Assembly: GCF_003711225.1 (NCBI RefSeq)
Contig: NZ_CP031030.1
Location: forward strand, 3,286,001 to 3,350,000
DNA: 64,000 bases
Direction: 5' to 3'
Source: Runella sp. SP2
GTDB taxonomy: Bacteria; Bacteroidota; Bacteroidia; Cytophagales; Spirosomataceae
The notes under the pieces are model-generated. The model worked only from the letters and a program-made list of their open reading frames with translations. It was not told the DNA's origin and made no database searches. Both the position numbers and the translations under genes were made by a program. Positions 43,699-55,600 of this stretch are shown here, piece after piece. Position 1 is the first letter of the stretch; each line of letters opens with the position of its first letter.

Positions 43699-46600
43699 TT
43701 ATTTCTTAATGACTTTCAAAACCTCCTGTTTGCCATTTGTAATGACCCGTAATAAATACAAACCTTCAGAAAGCATTTCGACGTTCATTTCTTCAAAATG
43801 AGCATTTGTTTCAGGGCTAAAAGTCCGACGCAATACCTGACGACCAGCAACATCCGTCAACGTAGTTTGCACCACTTGACCCTTGCTGTCTTGCACTTTT
43901 AAGCGCAGGATGTTGCTGACAGGGTTGGGGAGAACAGTGGCAAAAGACCCGTTATCGGTTAGCTGTTTTCCGTTATCCAACCCATTGCCCATTGCACCTT
44001 GCCATTTGCTTCTTGCCCCCTCACTCTCCGCTGTCCTCGCTGCTCCTACGCCTATTCCATCTTTCGACTGGATTCTGAACCAGTATTCTTGGTAGGCCAA
44101 AACGTTGCCTTGAGGCTTACGCGTCGAGGGGTAAATGCTGCCCCAGCCTTTTTGATCCCAATAACGAATGCCTAACTTGTACAAACCTTTGGGTAACCCT
44201 GCATCATATATGTTACCGCCCACACCGTTGTCTTGATAAAAGCCGTAAGCAGGGTGGTTTTGTCCGTACAACTCCGTCCAGCCTTCGCGGTTGGCGTACA
44301 TAAAATACGGCGCGTTGTTCTCGTGCGTGTTGAACGAACGAATTGCCCCCATTTCTGGCGTCGCCAACATATCGAAGGTAAGCGAGCCGTCGGTGCTTAA
44401 TCCGCAAGCTTCTACATTAATTGTCCAGTAACGGGGTGCCATTTTATTGGTATTTTCTACGTAAAACAAGGTCGGATTCACTTGCGTACTTTGCTCCAAT
44501 TCGGGACCACCGTCACGGGCGATGAATTGACTCGTCCACAACGACTTATCATTCGCAGGCTTTACCGCTGATTTAGATTGTCCGACGTTGATTAACGTCA
44601 CCACAAACGCATTCCAATACACATCTTTACGAACACTTTCTGAGCTTTGGCAACCACCTTCAAAAATACATTTCGCCCAGTACGTTTGCTTCGTTACGTT
44701 GCTAAACGCTACCTCAAAACTTGGCGCAGTGACACCCGTATTCCAAAACGTCTGACTTCCCGCGGGACAGTTGGCTGAAATCCTTACTGTTGTACCTGTG
44801 CAAACTATCTCTTGCGAGGCAGTAATCACGGGAGCTACTTGCGTTGGTGTTAACGTAAACGTTACCACATTACTTTTTTCGCTCACACAACCATTTCCCG
44901 TTTGGCAACGCGCATAGTACGACGTCGTCTGGCTGGGAACAGTCGAAGGCAGGCTTGGCAGAGCAACATTCGTTGTGGCATTGTACCAAACTGTCCGCAA
45001 GCTTCCGCAGGTTGACTGTCCACTGAAACTTGCTATCGCGTCACAACTGCTTGTCGATGACAATGAAACCGTCGGAGCTGTTGGAATTACCACCAATTTT
45101 AAGCGCATTACCCCTGATTCAGATTCCACACACGAAGGCGTTCCGTCTGATTTGCGGCAACGTACGCGGTAGTTGTGGAACTGATTGTCCACCAAGCCAA
45201 CGGGCACACCTGTACTATATTCTCCACCATCAACTGAATAAAGAAGGATTTCACCAACAGCACAATTGGCATTAAATGTGAGCATAGTAGTCGCTAGGCT
45301 ACACACTTCTTTCGTCTCGCCTACGGCAACTGTTACGCCATCTACCAACAACGACACATTTTGCGGAACGGATGCGCGGTTATTGATCGTCAATTCTATC
45401 ACGCCAGAATAGGTCGAAACGCAATTGGCGTCACAAGCCGCTTGATAGCGGTGGGGTTGGTTATTGGACGGTTGGGAAACTGGTGCTGTCGCTGACCAGT
45501 CGCTCCATGCCCCACTGCCTACTTGTACGCGCCAAACAGGATTGCCTACAACACACGAACCCGAAACATTAAACTGCAAACCGTTAACTGGATTGGCATC
45601 TGTATCGCACAAAACTGGGTTATTGCCTTCGTTTAGGGTTTGTTGTAAAGCTAAAAGTGTAATTGTTGGTTTACCTTGGATGACCACATTCGTCGTCGCC
45701 ATAACCGCCGAACAACCACCCGACGCGGGAATTGTGTACGTTACCGTGTAAGTCCCTGCCGTACTCAAACTTGGATTAATCGATCCCGTAGTAGCGTCAA
45801 TACTCAAACCTGACGTTGAACTGAACGTCCCGCCGCTGCCCGTTAAGGTCACCAACGCCGATGTCACACTTTTGCAGTAGGGTGTGCCGCCGTAACTTAT
45901 TGTTGCACTTGGAGCTTCGGTTATGACAACATTCGCAGTCACCGTAACCGCCGAACAGCCGCCCGACGCGGGAATCGTGTACGTTACCGTGTAAGTCCCT
46001 GCCATTGAAGTACTTGGATTAATTGTTCCCGTATTGGCATCAATACTCAAACCTGACGTTGAACTGAATGTTCCACCGCTACCCATTAAGGTCACCAACG
46101 CAGATGTCACACTTTTGCAGTAAGGTGTTCCACCGTAGCTGATGGTTGCACTTGGAGCCTCGGTTATGACCACATTCGTCGTCGCCGTAACCGCCGAACA
46201 GCCACCCGAAGCAGGAATTGTGTACGTTACCGTATAAGTCCCTGCCGTTGAAGTACTTGGATTAATCGTACCTGTATTTACATCAATACTCAAACCTGTC
46301 GTTGAACTAAACGTTCCACCGCTGCCCGTTAAGGTCACCACCGCAGATGTCACACTTTTGCAGTAAGGTGTGCCACCGTAACTAATGGTTGCACTGGGAG
46401 CTTCGGTAATGACCACGTTCGCCGTCGCCGTAACCGCCGAGCAGCCGCCCGAGGCGGGAATTGTGTACGTTACCGTGTAAGTCCCTGCCGTTGAAGTGCT
46501 TGGGTTAATCGTCCCTGTATTGGCATCAATACTCAAACCTGACGTTGAACTAAACGTTCCACCGCTACCCGTTAAGGTCACCAACGCCGATGTCACACTT

Positions 46601-49600
46601 TTGCAGTAAGGTGTTCCGCAATAACTTATTGTTGCACTAGGAGCTTCAGTTATGACCACATTCGCAGTCACCGTAACCGCCGAGCAGCCGCCCGACGCGG
46701 GAATTGTGTACGTTACCGTGTAAGTTCCTGACGTTGAAGTGCTTGGATTAATCGTCCCTGTATTGGCATCAATACTCAAACCTGACGTTGAACTGAACGT
46801 TCCACCGCTACCCGTTAAGGTCACCAACGCAGATGTCACACTTTTGCAGTAGGGCGTTCCGCCGTAGCTAATGGTTGCACTTGGAGCATCGGTTATGACC
46901 ACGTTCGCCGTCGCCGTAACCACCGAGCAGCCACCCGACGCGGGAATCGTGTACGTTACCGTGTAAGTCCCTGCCGTTGAAGTACTTGGATTAATTGTTC
47001 CCGTATTGGCATCAATACTCAAACCTGACGTCGAACTAAACGTTCCACCGCTGCCCGTTAAGGTCACCACCGCCGATGTCACACTTTTGCAGTAAGGTGT
47101 GCCGCCGTAGCTAATGGTTGCACTTGGAGCATCGGTTATGACCACGTTCGCCGTCGCCGTAACCACCGAGCAGCCACCCGACGCGGGAATTGTGTACGTT
47201 ACCGTGTAAGTCCCTGCCGTTGAAGTACTTGGATTAATCGTTCCCGTATTGGCATCAATACTCAAACCTGACGTTGAACTAAACGTTCCACCGCTACCCG
47301 TTAAGGTCACCAACGCCGATGTCACACTTTTGCAGTAAGGTGTTCCGCCATAACTGATGGTTGCACTTGGAGCTTCGGTTATGACCACATTCGTCGTCGC
47401 CGTAACAACCGAGCAGCCGCCCGACGCGGGAATCGTGTACGTTACCGTGTAAGTCCCTGCCGTTGAAGTACTTGGATTAATTGTTCCCGTATTAGCATCA
47501 ATACTCAAACCTGACGTTGAACTGAACGTTCCACCGCTGCCCGTTAAGGTCACCAACGCAGATGTCACACTTTTGCAGTAAGGTGTTCCGCCGTAGCTGA
47601 TGGTTGCACTAAGAACCTCAGTAATCACCACATTCGTCGTCGCCGTAACCGCCGAGCAGCCGCCCGACGCGGGAATTGTGTACGTTACCATGTATGTCCC
47701 TGCCGTTGAAGCACTTGGATTAATCGTCCCTGTATTGGCATCAATACTCAAACCTGACGTTGAACTAAACGTCCCGCCGCTACCCGTTAAGGTCACCAAC
47801 GCCGATGTCACACTTTTGCAGTAGGGTGTTCCACCGTAGCTGATGGTTGCACTAGGAACGTCAGTAATCACCACATTCGTCGTCGCCGTAACCGCCGAGC
47901 AACCGCCCGACGCGGGGATTGTGTACGTTACCGTGTAGGTCCCTGCCGTTGAAGCACTTGGATTAATCGTCCCTGTATTTACATCAATTGTCAAACCTGT
48001 CGTTGAACTAAACGTTCCGCCGCTACCCGTTAAGGTCACCAACGCAGATGTCACACTTTTGCAGTAAGGTGTGCCGCCGTAGCTAATGGTTGCACTTGGA
48101 GCATCGGTTATGACCACGTTCGCCGTCGCCGTCACCGCCGAGCAGCCGCCCGACGCGGGAATTGTGTACGTTACCGTGTAAGTCCCTGCCGTTGAAGTAC
48201 TTGCATTAATTGTTCCCGTATTGGCATCAATCGTCAAACCTGACGTCGAACTGAACGTTCCACCGCTGCCCGTTAGGGTCACCACCGCCGATGTCATACT
48301 TTTGCAGTAGGGTGTTCCGCCGTAGCTGATGGCTGCACTTGGAACCTCAGTAATCACTACATTCGCAGTCGCACTCACCGCCGAACAACCGCCCGACGCG
48401 GGAATCGTGTACGTTACCATGTATGTCCCTGCCGTTGAAGTACTTGGATTAATCGTCCCTGTATTTACATCAATACTCAAACCTGACGTTGAACTAAACG
48501 TTCCACCGCTGCCCGTTAAGGTCACTGCCGCCGATGTCACACTTTTGCAGTAGGGTGTTCCGCCGTAGCTGATGGTTGCACTTGGAACCTCAGTAATCAC
48601 CACATTCGTCGTCACCGTAACCGCCGAACAGCCACCCGACGCGGGAATTGTGTACGTTACCGTGTAAGTCCCTGCCGTTGAAGTGCTTGGATTAATCGTG
48701 CCTGTATTTACATCAATCGTCAAACCTGTCGTTGAACTAAACGTTCCGCCGCTGCCCGTTAAGGTCACCAACGCCGATGTCACACTTTTGCAGTAAGGTG
48801 TTCCGCCATAACTGATGGTTGCAATGGGAACATCAGTAATCACTACATTCGCCGTCGCACTCACTGCCGAACAACCGCCCGACGCGGGAATTGTGTACGT
48901 TACCATGTATGTCCCTGCTGTTGAAGTACTTGGATTAATTGTTCCCGTATTGGCATCAATACTCAAACCTGACGTTGAACTAAACGTTCCACCGCTGCCC
49001 GTTAAGGTCACTGCCGCGGATGTCACACTTTTGCAGTAGGGTGTTCCGCCATAACTTATTGTTGCACTTGGAACCTCAGTAATCACTACATTCGCAGTCG
49101 CACTCACCACCGAGCAGCCGCCCGACGCGGGAATTGTGTACGTCACCGTGTAGGTCCCTGCCGTTGAAGTACTTGGATTAATTGTTCCCGTATTGGCATC
49201 AATACTCAAACCTGACGTTGAACTGAACGTTCCACCGCTGCCCGTTAAGGTCACCAACGCTGATGTCACACTTTTACAGTAGGGCGTTCCGCCGTAGCTA
49301 ATGGTTGCACTGGGAGCATCGGTTATGACCACGTTCGCCGTCGCCGTCACCACCGAGCAGCCACCCGACGCGGGAATCGTGTACGTTACCGTGTAAGTCC
49401 CTGCCGTTGAAGTACTTGGATTAATTGTTCCCGTATTGGCATCAATACTCAAACCTGACGTTGAACTAAACGTTCCACCGCTGCCCGTTAAACTCACTGC
49501 CGCCGATGTCACACTTTTGCAGTAGGGTGTTCCGCCATAACTTATTGTTGCACTTGGAACCTCAGTAATCACTACATTCGCAGTCGCACTCACCACCGAG

Positions 49601-52600
49601 CAGCCGCCCGACGCGGGAATTGTGTACGTCACCGTGTAGGTCCCTGCCGTTGAAGTACTTGGATTAATTGTTCCCGTATTGGCATCAATACTCAAACCTG
49701 ACGTTGAACTAAACGTTCCACCGCTGCCCGTTAAGGTCACTGCCGCCGATGTCACACTTTTGCAGTAGGGTGTTCCGCCATAACTTATTGTTGCACTTGG
49801 AACCTCAGTAATCACTACATTCGCAGTCGCACTCACCACCGAGCAGCCGCCCGACGCGGGAATTGTGTACGTCACCGTGTAGGTCCCTGCCGTTGAAGTA
49901 CTTGGATTAATTGTTCCCGTATTGGCATCAATACTCAAACCTGACGTTGAACTAAACGTTCCACCGCTGCCCGTTAAGGTCACTGCCGCCGATGTCACAC
50001 TTTTGCAGTAGGGTGTTCCGCCATAACTTATTGTTGCACTTGGAACCTCAGTAATCACTACATTCGCAGTCGCACTCACCACCGAGCAGCCGCCCGACGC
50101 GGGAATTGTGTACGTCACCGTGTAGGTCCCTGCCGTTGAAGTACTTGGATTAATTGTTCCCGTATTGGCATCAATACTCAAACCTGACGTCGAACTGAAC
50201 GTTCCACCGCTGCCCGTTAAGGTCACCAACGCTGATGTCACACTTTTACAGTAGGGCGTTCCGCCGTAGCTAATGGTTGCACTTGGAGCATCGGTTATGA
50301 CCACGTTCGCCGTCGCCGTCACCACCGAGCAGCCACCCGACGCGGGAATCGTGTACGTTACCGTGTAAGTCCCTGCCGTTGAAGTACTTGGATTAATTGT
50401 TCCCGTATTGGCATCAATACTCAAACCTGACGTTGAACTAAACGTTCCACCGCTGCCCGTTAATGTCACCACCGCCGATGTCACACTTTTGCAGTAAGGT
50501 GTTCCACCGTAGTTGATGGTCGCACTGGGAGCATCGGTTATGACCACATTCGCCGTCGCACTCACTGCCGAACAACCGCCCGACGCGGGAATTGTGTACG
50601 TTACCATGTATGTCCCTGCTGTTGAAGTACTTGGATTAATCGTCCCTGTATTGGCATCAATACTCAAACCTGTCGTTGAACTAAACGTCCCGCCGCTGCC
50701 CGTTAAGGTCACCAACGCAGATGTCACACTTTTGCAGTAAGGTGTGCCGCCATAACTGATGGTTGCACTTGGAACCTCAGTAATCACTACATTCGCAGTC
50801 GCCGTAACCGCCGAACAGCCGCCCGAAGCAGGAATCGTGTACGTCACCGTGTATGTCCCTGCCGTTGAAGTACTTGGATTAATTGTCCCCGTATTAGCAT
50901 CAATACTCAAACCTGTCGTAGAACTAAACGTTCCACCGCTACCCGTTAAGGTCACTACCGCAGATGTCACACTTTTGCAGTAGGGTGTTCCGCCGTAGCT
51001 AATGGTTGCACTTGGAGCTTCGGTAATGACCACATTCGCCGTCGCACTCACCGCCGAGCAGCCGCCCGATGCGGGAATTGTGTACGTTACCGTGTAAGTC
51101 CCTGCCGTTGAAGTACTTGGATTAATTGTTCCCGTATTAGCATCAATCGTCAAACCTGACGTTGAACTAAACGTTCCACCGCTACCCGTTAAGGTCACCA
51201 CCGCAGATGTCACACTTTTGCAGTAAGGTGTGCCGCCGTAGCTAATGGTTGCACTTGGAGCTTCGGTAATGACCACATTCGTCGTCGCCGTAACCGCCGA
51301 GCAGCCGCCCGACGCGGGAATTGTGTACGTTACCGTGTAAGTCCCTGCCGTTGAAGTACTTGGATTAATTGTTCCCGTATTGGCATCAATACTCAAACCT
51401 GACGTTGAACTGAATGTTCCACCGCTACCCATTAAGGTCACCAACGCAGATGTCACACTTTTGCAGTAAGGTGCTCCACCGTAGCTGATGGTCGCACTGG
51501 GAGCATCGGTTATGACCACATTCGTCGTCGCCGTAACCGCCGAACAACCGCCCGACGCGAGAATTGTGTACGTTACCGTGTAAGTTCCTGCCGTTGAAGT
51601 ACTTGGATTAATTGTTCCCGTATTAGCATCAATACTCAAACCTGACGTTGAACTAAACGTTCCACCGCTACCCGTTAAACTCACTACCGCCGATGTCACA
51701 CTTTTGCAGTAGGGTGTTCCACCGTAGTTGATGGTCGCACTTGGGACGTCAGTAATCACCACATTCGTCGTCGCACTCACCGCCGAGCAGCCGCCTGACG
51801 CGGGAATCGTGTACGTTACTATGTACATTCCTGCCGTTGAAGTACTTGGATTAATTGTTCCCGTATTGGCATCAATCGTCAAACCCGACGTTGAACTAAA
51901 CGTTCCACCGCTACCCGTTAAGGTCACCAACGCCGATGTCACACTTTTGCAGTAAGGTGTGCCGCCATAACTGATGGTTGCAATGGGAGCATCGGTTATG
52001 ACCACATTCGCCGTCGCCGTAACCGCCGAACAGCCACCCGAAGCAGGAATTGTGTACGTTACCGTGTAGGTCCCTGCCGTTGAAGTACTTGGATTAATTG
52101 TTCCCGTATTAGCATCAATACTCAAACCTGACGTTGAACTGAACGTTCCGCCGCTGCCCGTTAAGGTCACCAACGCCGATGTCACACTTTTGCAGTAAGG
52201 TGTTCCGCCGTAGCTGATGGCTGCACTTGGAACCTCAGTAATCACTACATTCGCAGTCGCACTCACCACCGAGCAGCCGCCCGACGCGGGAATCGTGTAC
52301 GTTACCGTGTAAGTCCCTGCCGTTGAAGCACTTGGATTAATCGTCCCTGTATTGGCGTCAATACTCAAACCTGACGTCGAACTGAACGTTCCGCCGCTAC
52401 CCGTTAAGGTCACCACCGCAGATGTCACACTTTTACAGTAAGGTGTGCCGCCGTAGCTAATGGTTGCACTTGGAACCTCAGTAATCACCACATTCGTCGT
52501 CGCCGTAACCGCCGAGCAGCCGCCCGACGCGGGAATCGTGTACGTTACCGTGTAAGTCCCTGCCGTTGAAGCACTTGGATTAATTGTTCCCGTATTTACA

Positions 52601-55600
52601 TCAATCGTCAAACCTGTCGTTGAACTAAACGTTCCACCGCTACCTGCCAAGGTCACCACCGCGGATGTCACACTTTTGCAGTAGGGTGTATTGGCATAAT
52701 TGATACTTGCCGACGGAGGTGGATTTACCGTTACACTGCCCGTTATTATATTTGACGTGCAACCTGAGCTTGAACTGCTTACGGTCAACGTGTAGTTTAT
52801 TGAACTCCCCGACGCTGGCTCACTCAGATTCACCACAATAGGCGTGGCAGGCAACGGTGCATTGCTGACCGTAGTGATGCCTGCCCCCGAAATCGAATAC
52901 GTTGTCGGTGTGCCTGAAGGAGCAGAGTAGGGTATTGTGAATGAGGTGGCTCCAGTGCAAATAGCGGGACTTGGACTGGTAGTAATCGTCGGCGGCGCAC
53001 TCAGCGTATGACTCACTGAAGCTACATATGAACATCCGTTGGCTGCATCATTTACCGAAAAATAATTAACGTACGTCCCTGGAAAACTGCGCGTGCTACT
53101 AAAGGTGTTGGACGCTAATTGATACGTCCCCGATGGCGACGTTAAGGATGCTTCTTGATACCAAGTTGTGCCTATACCCAACGCATTGCTACTCCCAATT
53201 TGCAGCGCTGGACTACAACCAGAAAAAGGTGCAGCAATTATTCCATTATTGACTACATTGGGTATTGGATTCCCAATGGGATACTCAATGATACCATTGT
53301 TAACCAAACCCGAACTTCCATTGGTATGTGACGCTGACGTAGTCACTTTAAAGTAACCCGAATTGGTAAAAGTATTGGAATTGCTAATAGAAGCAGCCAC
53401 AATTAGCGTAGCGCAAGCCGAGTTAGTCAAATTCCCTTGATTATTAATTTCTGTAAAGGGCGCACCTGCATTGGTATTAATGGTTATTTTAGCATTATTG
53501 GTTATGGTGCCATAATTAAAAATACTACTTGAAGTAGCACGGTCGATACTTAGTTCTCCTCCCGCGTTATTGTTGAAGGTTCCGCTGTTAGAAATCCCAA
53601 TAAAACCGATACTTCCAGTAGCCCCCAGTGTAATTTTGGAGGAATTGATGAACGTGCCAGTAGAGACACTAATGGCGATTTGGGTAGTTCCGTCAATGAT
53701 AATTTCCCCGCCACTATTATTCGAAAAGGTAAGATTAGTTGATGGAGTGAAATCAATACCCCGTCCCACAGCCCCATTGGCGCCCAAGATGATTTTACCA
53801 CTGTTGGTAAAATTACCAGAACTACTCAGCGCGGTTGATGTAGTTTGGCTAATGTTGATTTCTCCGCCCGATTGGTTGGTAAATGTACCCGCACTGGCTA
53901 ATCCTAGCGAACCCGCGAGTGCGCTTGCGTCGATGAGGATTTTGCCCGAATTGTTAACAGAATTTAAAACTAAATTATAAAATCCGACCCGTAAGAAGCG
54001 ATCGATACGAATTTCCCCTGTATTGGTAAAAGTACCGTAGTTGAGTACCGCATCGTCACCAACGCTGGACGAATTACCAAGAACAAGTAAGCCGTTGTTG
54101 ACCAATGTGCCACCACGCACTATCAAAGCCGAAGTGAAAGGAGCTGAATCGACTTTTGAGCCATTGATGGTCAGGCTTCCCGACGCGTTTATCGTTAGCC
54201 TTGCACTTGAGGCTACCTCCACCGTCTTGGCAACGGCCGCCGTTCCTGCCATAATCACGGGTTTATTGGTCGTATTGGGAATCATCACGTCGTCACTGGT
54301 GGTAGGAACTGAGCCATCCTGCCAGTTGCCCGCCGTCGCCCAATCGGTTGAAACGCAGCCCGTCCAAGTATCCGTCGTAGTCGAGGCCGTAAAGGGCGAA
54401 GCAAGAGTTACTGGATTACTTCCGTAAGTAGCTTCGCAGCTAGTCAAGGATTGGAAACGAGCTTTTAGGCGATAATTACCCGCTGCTAGGTTGCTAAATG
54501 TCGCACTGCTTTGCCACGTATTGCCATTATCAATGCTGTATTCAAGAGAACCACTGGGTGTAGCATTGACCACAATCGTTCCCGTGGGCGTACTACAGCT
54601 TGGCTGCGTGACAGTGGGAGCTGTAAAGGTAATGACTGGATTAACAGTCACGCTGACAGGAGTAAAACTACTCGTACAACCATTGTCTTCGCACCTAACG
54701 CTGTAATTGGTATTTGCGGTTAGATTTGAGGTGGTAAAGGGCGAACCTGCTCCCAAAAACATTGTACCACTCGCATTATACCAAGCTACCGTCCCAATAG
54801 CACAGGTAGCAGTCAAAGACGCAGTGGTATTATTACAAATCGTTGGGTTATTGGTATTTGTTGGCGCTGAACCTAACGGGCAGTTTTCTTGTAAATACCC
54901 AATTGAACTAGTAGAACCATTGTAGTAGGCAATGCTAGCTCTACCATTTATCTCAGCAAGTACGTTATGAGTACTAATTACAGAGGAGGTAGTTGCTATG
55001 TTGAGAGGGCTTCCCCAAGCATTTCCATTAGTATCTAAAGCCCTTATGTAATAGACTCTTGCATCATCACCACTATACACAATTGCAGGATTCCCGTTGA
55101 TAGTTGTATGATCAGTGTTATATCCAAAATTACTACTAGGGTCGCTATGAACCATTATTGGAGCTCCCCATGAAGCACCTGAGACATCATTGGCTCGTAC
55201 GTATCGAATACCATTTTTTAATCCACCACCATCGCCCACAAAAGCAATAGCAGGATTTCCATTCACTTTTTTTAAAATCGGGGAAGTTCCCGTATTTCCT
55301 AATGATTCGACTGTGATTGGGCTGTTCCATGCAGTTCCGTTTGCGTCAGCTGCATACATGTACATCAAATCAAAAGAGGAAGTGTTACGATAAGCGATGG
55401 CTGGCACTCCATTTATTTCTTGAAGAGACGGTGTGGAGGCATTGAGAGAGGCAAGAAACACGGGAGTATCCCAGGCAGTACCATTGGCATTAGTAGCGAT
55501 AGTAAACTCCAAATTAACACTTCCAGTTCTATAGGTAATAGCTGGCTTGGAATTAACAACGGCTAAACTTGGGTCTGCAAAACCAGCCCCTGTCGAGCTC

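Noticed and set aside
47600-51955. Repeated + strand open frames of about 74 residues through the giant gene
   Set aside because: They recur once per 243-bp unit with near-identical sequence and are simply the antisense frame of the PKD-like repeats.
45675-52719. CRISPR-like array
   Set aside because: The repeat unit is 243 bp, fully coding, and has no unique spacers.
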